The translations under genes and the position numbers were made by a program. Shown here piece by piece: positions 1 to 9,246 of a DNA stretch of 21,398 nucleotides (the first letter of the stretch is position 1; each line of letters starts with the position of its first letter). The DNA lies in assembly GCF_019112545.1 (NCBI RefSeq), contig NW_025064911.1:384361-405758 (forward strand), in the 5' to 3' direction. This stretch comes from Guyanagaster necrorhizus. Lineage: Eukaryota > Basidiomycota > Agaricomycetes > Agaricales > Physalacriaceae. Below the pieces are notes generated by a model. It saw nothing but the letters and a program-made list of their open reading frames with translations, ran no database searches and was not told the origin of the DNA.

Positions 1-970
1 TATAATCCCCCCACGAACTAAGAGTTTTGTGTGTGTGTTGGTGTGAGTGTGGTCAGTGGATAACGCTCTGCTGTATCCGTTTTCACCTTGTGCGCGCTCA
101 GGTACTCTTCAGCGGTTGCACAGAATTGAATGGAAGATGTGCTGGAAGCAACCGAGGAAACCTATGAGATTAGAGGTACACATGGGGACAAGGATATTGG
201 CGAGGGATATGATGAATATCCATAAATGAGCACAGTCGCCCACGCAGTGTAAGAGTAGGATGTGAAAGACAGCGAGAATGCCTGTGAGAAGGGAAGTAAA
301 AGTAACTGAGCAGATGAAAGAAATAAGATGAAGCATAATGATGACATCATACTGAAACAATTGAGCACAAAATCTCACTGTTCACTACCGATTCCCTATT
401 CTGCTTCAGTGTATACAATGAGAGAGAACAAAGAGTGCCCATACTGGTTACCTGTCCTTTAAATGCTTATACCAGCCTTGAAATGGATTACAAGCAATGG
501 AGTGAACACTCCATGAATGACGATATCAGCATTTCTTGACTTCCTTCCACAGCTGAGCGGGGACTAGTGATCTTATGCCATACAAATAGAATCAAAAGGA
601 TTTGCCAGTACAGCGAAATGTCGGTGGCATTGTTTCTCAAAACTTAATCTCCACACCTTTTAAATATCAGGCTGAAATAGTCATCATCCAGCAGTGACTT
701 GAAATGCCCATTTCTGCATCTGCTTGCAATATTTTAGGCTTGATCTGTAAGTATCAGTGCCTCTTCAACAAAACCATATGCAGGATAGATATAGGCTGCA
801 CTTGGCCATAATTACCGACACTCTAGAAAAGAGGGTAGAGACAGTCACCACCCTACATGATTCTGTTGAGATTCGGTTTTCATGGCTTTAATATCATATT
901 CTATTTATATATATTTTACTGCTTACCTTATACTTTGACATTTTTTGTACCTTATTGACTTGACTCGGAA
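1..970. other. Left flank with ordinary CpG content, no gene recognised
   Basis: This stretch has about 18-19 CpG dinucleotides, unlike nearly everything to its right, so it probably lies outside the methylated transposon cluster. A short GT-rich microsatellite is at 29-52. A 31-codon acidic ORF starts with ATG at 130 and stops at 223-225; a GTAAGAG at about 250 and a GTAAGTAT at about 747 resemble fungal 5' splice sites. None of this adds up to a gene model I can defend. The longer minus-strand ORFs are low-complexity and hydrophobic and look like chance. It could be a gene edge or intergenic DNA. Confidence 0.4.
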
Positions 971-1211
971 CCACCACTGTCCTTACTCTATATGATGAAA
1001 TATACCCTTCCTTTGAGTCTAATATACCTTCCTCCAAATTGCCAGCATCTAAATTCTAACAGATTCACAATATTAGAACAATCAATTTGAGAACTTACAA
1101 CTGGAGCAGAGCAAAAATAGAAACCAGAAACCAACTAGCTAGGGTCTGCCCATAAGTATGCCAGATCCCAAGGACAGTAGGCAGGGGCATGGCTGTAAGT
1201 AATATCATATA
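971..1211. other. CpG-free AT-rich sequence left of the DNA transposon
   Basis: No gene or repeat was recognised. The last CpG of the left flank is at about 966, and from here CpG is absent for about 13 kb. The change of composition before the pogo element begins at 1212 suggests that this piece belongs to an older repeat into which the transposon jumped, but no partner copy is present in the window. Confidence 0.35.
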
Positions 1212-1231
1212 CAGTTGACTATCTCACAATG
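1212..1231 (+). repeat. Left terminal inverted repeat of the pogo-like element
   Basis: A perfect 20-bp match to the inverse of 3576-3595. It starts with CAGT, common for pogo and mariner ends, and TA precedes it at 1210-1211. Beyond 20 bp the match fades after a few bases. Confidence 0.93.
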
Positions 1232-1242
1232 CATGATGTTGA

Positions 1243-1357
1243 AATGCATAATTCTGACTTTGCATATGGATTGGGCTGGAACACAGTTGGAGAGCAGGAA
1301 AATAGGCTAGAAATGCATATTGCATAATGCATATGATTTTAGTTAGGAATATGCATT
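1243..1357. repeat. Subterminal AATGCATA repeats at the left end
   Basis: AATGCATA occurs at 1243-1250, 1312-1319 and 1326-1333, and inverted (TATGCATT) at 1350-1357. Clusters of short subterminal repeats near one end often serve as extra transposase binding sites in DNA transposons. That role is inferred; the copies themselves are plain in the sequence. Confidence 0.55.
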
Positions 1358-1494
1358 GTTAGATCCAAAATTATAGTAACCTGATATGACATTGTGCATA
1401 TATTAGAACAATAAAGAACATAATTTGTTTGTATGGACTATGACAAACACAAAAAAAATTATTGTAAAGCAGTGCAGCCTATATCTCTATAAAC

Positions 1495-3495
1495 ATGCCT
1501 CTTGAACCAACATGAAAACCACATGCTAAATCTGGAAATCCATATGAGCATACAAAACAGAAGGAGAAAGTTCCAATGTACATATCATTGGCTCAGCCTC
1601 CAAAGCAGATCTTCCACCCACATCTCACAACAGGAGACTGGCTTATAGTATTCAAACATATTGATAACCATCCTTTCTATTGACATGCTGACATTGTGGT
1701 ACATTTCACAAACTGAAAGGAAGATCCACTGCTCTTTATCCAACTAACTCTTTCACAGAAACTGGCATCTTGTATAAAAATCAAACAGCATGCAAATGAG
1801 AATTCTAATGCATTATCATTCAAAAGTCTCACATTGTCATCCAATCTGATGTGGAGCATGCTGTTGCATTCTGGTATCAGAATATGCAGCTCTGAGGTGA
1901 GACTGTGATCAGTGCAATGCTGATAGAAAAGCAAAATTGGATTGAAAATCTGATGAATATTCTAGAGGATCAGTATTTGAAAGGAGAGGAATGGTTGAGA
2001 TTATTCTGCAAGGCATAGAAGATTCAGGAGATTCAGCAGCATAGAGAAGCAGGCTCAGTGGATATGGTGGCAGTGGAAAAAGAATGTGTGTGCCTTCACA
2101 GCATTATAGTGAAATATGTGATGCAGAACAGATGGAATATTGATGAATCCAGTCTTGTCATCTTTGCCATCTTAGATCATACCTTGACATCTGGTCCTAT
2201 GAGTGGATGGAAACAGGATAAGTTCTGCATCACCATGTGTTTTGCTGTGAATGCAGATGAGAGTGAGTGGATGCTAGTTGTTTTCATTGGAAAGTCAAAG
2301 CAACTACAGTGTTTCAAAAAAAAGAGTCCAACAGCAATAGGATTTTATTATCAGAATAATAAAAAAGCCTGGATGATGAGCAAAATATTTACAGAGTGGA
2401 TGAAGATGTTTGATTTAAAGATGAAGAGAGATGTGATAGGTTCTGCTGATCTTGGACAACTTTTGAGGGCATTCTATTGCTTATACACTCTATAACACAA
2501 AGCTGGAGTTCTTCAAGTCCAACATGACTCTATATGTCTAGCCACTAGATGCTGGTATTATCTGCTGCTTTAAGGCACATTATTGGAATGCCATGTGTAT
2601 CTGTGCACTTGATCTCAATGATCTTGGAGAGTCTGAGATCTTTAAGCTTGATCTCCTTGAAGCTATGATTATTGCTTATGATGCTTGGGCAAATGTCAGC
2701 AGTGAAATAATAGCAAACTGCTGGAAACACACTGGTATAATGTCTGACAATACACCTGAGTCACAGTCCACCACACCATCTAATGATTTCCAAGACATCT
2801 CACTCCTCAAGTCTGCATGGAACCTTGTTTATAACTTTGCCTCAACAGACAAATACATGCTTCCAGGGATTGAACAGGCATTGCAGAATCTGCTTGGAAA
2901 CTAATATACTGATATTGACTGGTGTCCTGCTCTTATGGCTGTTATGAATGCAGAGAACAATGTTGATAAAGCACTGGAGGCAGTCAATCAGTTGGCTCCT
3001 TCATTACAGTCAAAAATGAATACACCTTCCACCCAAATTTCTCCCATTCAACAGCTCCAGACAGCAGAGATAATGTTGAAGGACTATTTTGTTGAATTGA
3101 AACAATGAAATCACATGTTTGGTCTCATTCCAACTATTAAAGAGATGATTAACTCTATTGCAGAAGAGTATATTGAAGATCTTGAGGTGGTGCCAACAGA
3201 TGAGGAGATTGTTGTTGCTGTCAAGCATGATATTGCAGTAGAAAATAGAGAAATAACTGTCATTGACAATGATGAGAAGGAAGAGGAGAGTGAGGAAGAA
3301 CAGATCTTGATAACTACAAGGGAAGAATTTGAGCTTATTTGAAAGCTGGAGGCATTTTGTGTTTCACAAGGTGACTAGAGTGGATTAGTACCACAGCTGA
3401 GGAAGTTGAGAGAAGCATTATTTAAGAAGATGCATGGAAAGCTGATCCAAAAGCCACTGACAGCATTTTGGGGCAATGATAACATTGTCATATAA
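1495..3495 (+). pseudogene. Tigger/pogo-like transposase (CENP-B-type HTH plus DDE_1 core), broken
   Basis: This would encode a nuclear cut-and-paste transposase of about 665 residues. The reading starts at ATG 1495 and ends at TAA 3493-3495. The N-terminal part (HADIVxHF, LSQKLAS) looks like a psq-type helix-turn-helix; a CENP-B-type DNA-binding region follows at about 1833-1960 (DVEHAVAFWYQNM, GETVISAMLIEK). The catalytic core begins with RWNIDESS (Asp at 2142), continues through MSGWKQDKF and NNKKAWM, then VLLILDN (Asp at 2455) and PLDAGIICCFKAHY (Asp at 2548). The last two are separated by 30 residues, as expected for pogo-type DDxD enzymes. The tail is acidic and lysine-rich. There are at least two frame changes (between 1495 and 1833; near 2440) and several in-frame stops that look like C-to-T decay, so the gene is dead. 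Family assignment is strong; the exact start is less sure. Confidence 0.85.
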
Positions 3496-3541
3496 GTCAC
3501 ATATCACATCACATGCTATTTTGGTTCTGTATAAATCTATA

Positions 3542-3579
3542 AATGAATATGGTTTTGGTGTCTCCTGACCATATTCATT
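3542..3579. repeat. Subterminal hairpin at the right end of the pogo-like element
   Basis: AATGAATATGGT at 3542-3553 is a perfect inverted repeat of ACCATATTCATT at 3568-3579, with a 14-base loop. It lies just inside, and slightly overlaps, the terminal inverted repeat. It may be a second binding site or a fold-back structure. The left end has no obvious equivalent. Confidence 0.6.
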
Positions 3580-3595
3580 GTGAGATAGTCAACTG
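3576..3595 (-). repeat. Right terminal inverted repeat of the pogo-like element
   Basis: The exact inverse of 1212-1231, followed by TA at 3596-3597. It overlaps a 12-bp subterminal inverted repeat (3542-3553 with 3568-3579). Confidence 0.93.
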
Positions 3596-3953
3596 TATTA
3601 TTGTCTATAAGAGAACATCAAGAATAGATAATATATGATTATCCTGTTATTTTCTATATGCACAGCAACATTCAATAATATAGAGATATTCTCTCTCTGA
3701 TCTGACCTGAAAAGATAAGCCACATGCCTCAGAGATATGCCTTGACTATGGTGCATGGTCAAATAGAACAAGTCATTTTAAGTGATTTCTCATCATTACA
3801 TGCCTAAGACCTGAGAGCCTAATACTGTGATGTCACAGATTTTCTTCTAAAAGTTTGTTATGCCAGCTGCCTTCTTCCTCTTGGCATGGAGTGGTCTTGA
3901 ATGAGGCTGATATGCTACTTTTTAAAGTGATGAATAGAAGAACAGACTGAAAT
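3596..3953. other. CpG-free spacer between the pogo element and gypsy copy A
   Basis: I see no gene, RNA or repeat partner. It shares the AT-rich, CpG-free character of 971-1211 and is probably the other half of the sequence that the pogo element split. Confidence 0.35.
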
Positions 3954-4413
3954 TGTTATGATTTTTCTATTTCTTTTCATTTTAATTCCTATTTATGCTT
4001 AGTCAGAGCATCTAACCAAGCACTTAGGACCATGGGATCAGCTTAGTCAGCACTAAATAAACTGAGTCTGTTATTGTCTTCTGATACAATGACAACCCTC
4101 AATAATACACAACAGTTCTTTTGTAGGTAGTAGCAATGCCTAAGGACAAAGAGCACAAAGACTTGGACAGACACAATAAGTAGTAGTATATTTATCTTAA
4201 TGGTTGAACAGTGTATAAATAAGATAGCTCTTGCTGTATAATCCCAGCTTTGAGCTAAAGTTTATTCTATACCACTTCACTCTCAAGCTAATTTGCAAAG
4301 ACCTTGAAGCATTTGGTTAATAGACACATATAGTGAACTCTGATATGACTGTACAAAGATAATACAGCATCAGTTTATCACATGTTCTGATCATATGTGA
4401 CTTGGATCTAACA
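3954..4413 (+). repeat. 5' LTR of gypsy copy A (460 bp)
   Basis: It starts TGTTATG and ends TCTAACA, with TG...CA ends and the inverted pair TGTTA/TAACA. It is homologous to 12017-12297, to 12298-12756, and on the minus strand to 8779-9246 and 20695-21164. It holds TATAAATA at 4214-4221, about 30 bp before CCAGCTTTGAGCTAA at 4244-4258, the likely 5' end of the transcript. Confidence 0.93.
4214..4258 (+). promoter_or_regulatory. LTR promoter of copy A: TATA box and probable RNA start
   Basis: TATAAATA (4214-4221) lies 30 bp upstream of CCAGCTTTGAGCTAA (4244-4258). The same pair recurs in the other LTRs with the same spacing, and the second motif is complementary to the sequence after the 5' LTR. 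Both facts support an RNA start at about 4244. The position is inferred, not measured. Confidence 0.65.
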
Positions 4414-4414
4414 A

Positions 4415-4428
4415 TTAGCTTGAAGCTT
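4415..4428 (+). promoter_or_regulatory. Primer binding site of copy A, self-priming type
   Basis: TTAGCTTGAAGCTT lies one base after the 5' LTR. It pairs with the predicted RNA 5' end at 4245-4258 with 11 Watson-Crick and 2 G:U pairs out of 14. It does not resemble the usual initiator-tRNA primer site that begins TGG. Tf1/sushi-group elements prime reverse transcription from the folded 5' end of their own RNA, and this fits that pattern. Confidence 0.6.
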
Positions 4429-4759
4429 CTGCTTTCCTTTTCTTATGCACAATAAGTGTAAAGGAAACTGAATGTCACTATCAAACATTTTCTCCTTTGA
4501 TTTCACAGATGACCTTTTTAGACTTCTAGCTACAATCATTGGAACCCTTCTAGGGCTTCTTGCCATTGTCCAGCTTTATTGAGGATGCCAATCAGTAACT
4601 GCTTAAATAGTCAGATACTATCAAGCTTTTCAGCAAGTATAACAAATCCTATGAAATATCACCTCTGATCTCTCTTTCTACAACATCTCTCTCTCTGCCT
4701 GAGTCTCCTTTCAGCCTTAGGTCAGAACCATACCAGAAGCCCAGCCTAGCAGCTCAGGT
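4429..4759 (+). other. 5' untranslated leader of gypsy copy A
   Basis: Sequence between the primer binding site and the first plausible gag ATG at 4760. It is pyrimidine-rich with CTCTCT runs near 4672-4695. The equivalent stretch of copy B is 12772-13108, which is similar throughout. No ORF of note. Confidence 0.5.
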
Positions 4760-7603
4760 ATGAGAAATGATCAAGAAGAAGAGAGACACATATACCTCTC
4801 TTAAAGAACAGATAGCAAAAACAGCAACTGTCAGCACATAGGGTTCAGGAACTCATGGATCTCAGCACACTTCCCTTCAGTCCTGAACTATAAGGATGAG
4901 GATCTTCTCAACAACTTCTTTAATGATGAGCCATTCTCTAACCCTTTCACCACTCCACAAGAGCTTGGGATTGAAGACCATACTTGAAACTCTCTTGATG
5001 CCCCTTGGGTGGCTTTAAGACTCTAAAGTGTATTATCAAACTCAGGCTATGACTCCCTCTATGCTATGCCAGCTAGAAGTCCCATCTCATTGGTCCACAC
5101 CAACTATAATAGTCATAAGGCCACTGACTTCTGATCCAACAACAAAAACCCACCAGAGTGATAGAGCAAAAGACTTACTATCTAAATTGATGAGAGTGGA
5201 AGGCTTTACACCCAGTTCAAACTAAGAGAAAGGCTGCAATGCACTCCTACAGAAGACACAATAAAAGAACAAGTCTGGCATGCTACAGAAGAGGCAGTCA
5301 ACTGAGCTTTCACTGAGTATAAAGAAGAACAATATGACTAGCAGTGGTGCTGACAGTAGCACCAGCTGGAAGCCACCACTTAGAGATCTAGCTCTCCAGT
5401 CTGATATAGTCAAGAAACCCTGGACTCCTCTTTCAGAGAGCCCAGCACTACTGAAAGAACAGATCCCTGAGCAGGGTCAGCAGAGGCCATCTGATGCACT
5501 ATGTATCCCCCTCATCCCAGAACTTCCAGCATTGCTAACACAGATACCATTCTCTCTCATTCCAAATCTATACTTGATGTCTATAGACTTTGAGTCTCCC
5601 TCAATGCTCACATCTCTGACCACAGCCTCTGGAGATTTCTGAGAGGAAGAGTTGCAGCATTCTTTCTTAATATCTGATATTATTGAAACTTCTGCATTTA
5701 TCACTGAGAACTGAAGGAACAAAGAGCACACAGCAGCCACTGAGAAGACATCAAAATCAGCACTGGCCAACCTCTCAACCAGTCTTCTCCTCACATCAAC
5801 AGTGACAGAGCTGGGTCAAGTACTTGACATGATAACTAGTTTCCCAGCAACTGTCAAATCTCATGCCTTGAGCATTTATGATCAGCCCATCAGCTTTTCT
5901 GATGAGGACAGCAAGAAAGAGGTAGATGATGAGGCAGGGGATAAGGAGAGCAGCAAAAAAGTGAAGGGAGACACTTCACTTGATTGGAGAAACATACAAT
6001 GATATATGCAAGAAGAAACTGATCATGAAGCATTGGGAGAAGAAATACAGCAGGCCTGAAAGGAGGAATACTTGGAGCTATATTAAGAAGGAATAGCATT
6101 CTTATAGAGAGACATCAACTGGTTGGCAACAGCATTAGGATAGAGATACATTTATATGGATGATACAGAAAAGTGGGATATTTTACAATATGCTGCCACT
6201 AAACATGCAGTTTCTATTTATAACAGAAGACACTCCAAAGATCAGCTTAGCTGACTTCCAGCATACAAATCAAAGTATGACATTTGACCAATGCTATAGA
6301 CCCCTTTAGTCATGCCAAAATGTGCCATCTATATGGCACCTTCCATCTGAACCATCAGTACTCAAAATATGTACTCTATGCTGTCAGTTCAAATCACAGT
6401 ATCTCAGCTCACTTACAGCCAATCATAGCCAACTGCTCAGAACACCAGATTCTGAAACTCCTAGACCAGCCAGAGAAGCCAACTCCTTGGCAGACAACCT
6501 TCACTAGATAAAGCCAAAGGAAGCAGCAGAAATCCTGTCAAAGATGATCTTGAAGCCATCTGATTAAGGTTCACCATATGAAATGGAGTAATCATATGAA
6601 AGGAAGCAGGACCAATAGGCAGTCCTATGGCCAATGATAATTCTTTCCACTCTTTTCTTACTTCACTGACTGAATAGCAATGACCACTCTTTGACCAGTG
6701 GCTGAACCTGATAGGGGCACTGCCAGAGAATGCAGCTATCCTCCAGTGCAAACCTGATCTGCTTTAAAAGCTGTGCCCTTTTAAGGGCATATCTGATGAT
6801 ATTGATTGATTTTTGATAGACTGCAAATAATATTTCAAAGTCTACATAGCCTATCTTGGCACTAACATGAACCAAGTCACCTTTGCCTCATCATACCTTG
6901 AAGATAAGGCTAAAATATGATGGATTCTAGTGTTCCTGAACTTCTATTCAACAACCAGACAATATCATTGACTACTGTCCTGGCCAATCTTCAAACAAAT
7001 GCTTAATGACAAATTCATTGATCTAGCAGTACAAGAAGTATATAAGTCAAAGATCAAGCAAAGCTCACTGGAATCCAGGACAATACTGCCAATAACAGGC
7101 AAATAGTCAAGACTCTCAAACAAGGAGCCTCACTATCCTACATTAAGATAGTGTCTGATATCAGGATAAATATCCTAAAGGGGTATAATGCCTGGAAAGA
7201 GCAGATTGTTGAGATGTACAAGAAGAGGCAATGACAGAAGGCAGAGTAGTCCAACCTGCAGGAATATCACAAACCAACTTAGCAGCAGAACTCAAAGATG
7301 GGCAATCAAACTGGCACCATTAAATCTAATACTCCAACAAATAGCACTCCCTCATATAGAATGCAGAAGACTGGAACCAGAACTATATACACTGGGAGTG
7401 AGAAACCCATAGATATAGATTGGCTAAAGAAAGAAGAAAAATGTTTCAATTGTGGACAGAAGGAACATATATCATAGGACTGCCTGAAGAAGAAGTGGAC
7501 CTGTGAAGACATATGAGCATAAATTGCCAAGTTACAGAAAGAAGAAGAAGAACTTGGCAAGAACACAAAAGTGAAGAAGGTAAAAAATAAGGCTGACCAG
7601 TGA
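4760..7603 (+). pseudogene. gag: gag of gypsy copy A (capsid and CCHC zinc knuckle), broken
   Basis: Gag is the structural protein of the virus-like particle. The ATG at 4760 is chosen because copy B has one at the matching place (13109). A long Ser/Pro-rich then acidic N-terminal part (to about 6300; DEDSKKEVDDEAGDKES near 5898) precedes a motif QWDILQY/KWDILQY-like at about 6171. The retrotransposon-gag capsid region is near 6780-7200 (YLGTNMNQVTFASSYLEDKA at about 6852; FKQMLNDKFIDLAVQEVYKS near 6988). A CCHC knuckle (CX2CX4HX4C) runs from 7442 to 7483 with all four ligands present. The gene ends at TGA 7601-7603. Compared with B, A has lost a net 52 bp near 7050-7090, which shifts the frame between capsid and knuckle. 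Stops are frequent. Full length would be about 950 codons, long for gag; the frame of the first 300 codons is uncertain. Confidence 0.8.
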
Positions 7604-7766
7604 GTGATTCTGCTGGATCAGCCAAGAAATAGAACAGTGTGTCAGCAGCAGCCATGAGATGGACTAATAGCACCTCTGTAGGTATCAATATATCTAACTT
7701 ATGCATACATTCAAATATACTCTGATTGTCACCCACTGCTATTACACATATGCTCAAAGGATCATC

Positions 7767-7779
7767 AAAAAAAAAAAAA
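7767..7779. repeat. A13 homopolymer in pol of copy A
   Basis: Thirteen A residues in a row, where copy B has a much shorter A run at about 17534-17539. It probably arose by slippage after the element died and changes the local frame of the gag-protease linker. Confidence 0.7.
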
Positions 7780-8778
7780 TCAACTATCTACAGGCTGAAC
7801 AGAGAGAGAGACCTCCACTAAATAGCTCAAACTATTCAACACTGAATAGACATGGTGGAACATCAAGAATGCTTCAACAGAGGAAGCAGTAAAGGCAGTA
7901 CTTAAAACTGAGTACATAAAACCTAAGCCAAAGAAGTAATCAATGAGATGATTAAAAGAATGAAAAAGGTAGAACAGTGTTGGATGTTAGAATGGCTTGA
8001 CAAACTCCAAGGATCCAAAAGATATATCAGATGAACCAAGACTCCAGGGCAGGATCTGATTGCTAAAGTCCAAATCAAAACTCTCATAAATTGGTTGATA
8101 CACATAGTGACTGCTCTAATTGACAGCAGCTGCACTAGTAGCTCTATTAATCATGCTTTCATCACTAAGCACAAATTCTCCACTAGAGCAATAGCTGCCC
8201 CTATACCAGTCTATAATGCAGATGAGACCAAGAACCAGGCTGGCTCAATAATAGAATTTGTTAAGCTGCACTTGACTATCAGTAACCACTCAGAATAAAT
8301 TGATCTGACTATCACTGATCTGAGAACTAAGAAAGTGTTCTTGAGTTATGACTGGCTCATTTGGCATAATCCTCTGATCAACTAGAAGACCAGGCAGATC
8401 ACCTTTATACAGTGTAGATGCTAAAAAATCTCTTTTGAGTTATCTGACAATGACTCAGAAGACAGATAGGATGAGGAGATGGAGGATGGCAAGACTATTC
8501 TCACTGTTGACATACAACAGTCATTACATGTCTGTGCTGTACATCATGCTAACAACCTGGCAGCTAAAGCCAATGCTTGGAAGAAGGAAAAGACATTTGA
8601 AGAGATGGTTCTGAAATGGGTATAGAACTATCAGGATCTGTTTGATAAAGAGAGTTTCAATAAACTATCAGAGCCAAAAGCCTGGAATCATGCTATTGAA
8701 CTCATCTCTAACACAAATGCAAATCTTGATTGCAAAACCTATTCTCTTAGTAATTATAAACAACAGAAACTTAACAAG

Positions 8779-9246
8779 TGTTAGATCCAAACTGCACATG
8801 ATTGTAAACATGTGATAAACTGATGTCACTTCACATTTGAGTGTTCTGTCAGAGTCCACTGATATGAATAGCAATTGGTATGTAACAAGGCCTTTAGTGA
8901 TTAGCTCAAGAGTAGAATAGTGTGAATAAACTTTAGCTCAAAGCTGAGTTATTCCAGTGAGAGCAAGCCTCCTTATATACTGTACATGGTGTGGATAAAT
9001 ATACTACTATCTATTGTACATTCCTGTGTTCTTGGTGCCCATTATTCTTAGGTATCACTAATATTCACAAAAGGTTCATTGTGCATTGTTGGGCAATGAT
9101 GTTACAATGAAAGACAATGATCAACTGGGCTTGTTGTGCTGACTAAGCCTGCCTCATAGTCTTAAACACTTGGTCTAGGTGCTCTGACTAAGCATAAATA
9201 GGGGTTAACTCATAGAAAGAAGATTAAAGTGAGAAAAATCATAACA
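8779..9246 (-). mobile_element. Solo LTR of the same gypsy family, inverted, inside RT of copy A
   Basis: On the minus strand this 468-bp block matches the family LTR, from TGTTATGATTTTT (at 9246) to GGATCTAACA (at 8779). It is flanked by the perfect 5-bp target duplication ACAAG (8774-8778 and 9247-9251). Copy B shows the unbroken site (about 18528-18545). The minus-strand TATA box is at 8981-8989 and the conserved RNA-start motif at 8931-8948. It is a solo LTR left by recombination between the two LTRs of a full element. Confidence 0.95.

Larger units (their letters stand above)
1212..3595 (+). mobile_element. pogo/Tigger-like DNA transposon, full length, inactive
   Basis: The ends are perfect 20-bp inverted repeats, CAGTTGACTATCTCACAATG at 1212-1231 and its complement at 3576-3595. 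They are flanked by TA on both sides (1210-1211, 3596-3597), the target duplication of the Tc1/mariner/pogo superfamily. The 2384-bp body carries one transposase gene on the plus strand (1495-3495), broken by stops and frameshifts. The CENP-B-like helix-turn-helix region and the DDE_1-type catalytic core place it in the Tigger/pogo group. The element is complete at both ends but cannot make its own transposase; it could be moved only by a relative acting in trans. An assignment to hAT was considered and dropped because there is no 8-bp target duplication. Confidence 0.9.

Noticed and set aside
1212..1231. hAT transposon ends
   Set aside because: The flanks show TA only and no 8-bp duplication; the encoded protein has pogo/Tigger motifs.
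1677..1934. Minus-strand ORF of 85 codons
   Set aside because: It lies opposite the transposase DNA-binding region and has no recognisable features.
4283..4292. Alternative pairing partner for the primer site (TCAAGCTAAT in LTR A)
   Set aside because: It pairs with the primer site in copy A only; LTR B has a different sequence there, while the segment below the TATA box is kept in all LTRs that reach it.
5477..5794. Minus-strand ORF of 105 codons
   Set aside because: It is antisense to gag of copy A, and the counterpart in B (13885-14109) is shorter and not similar in a protein-like way.
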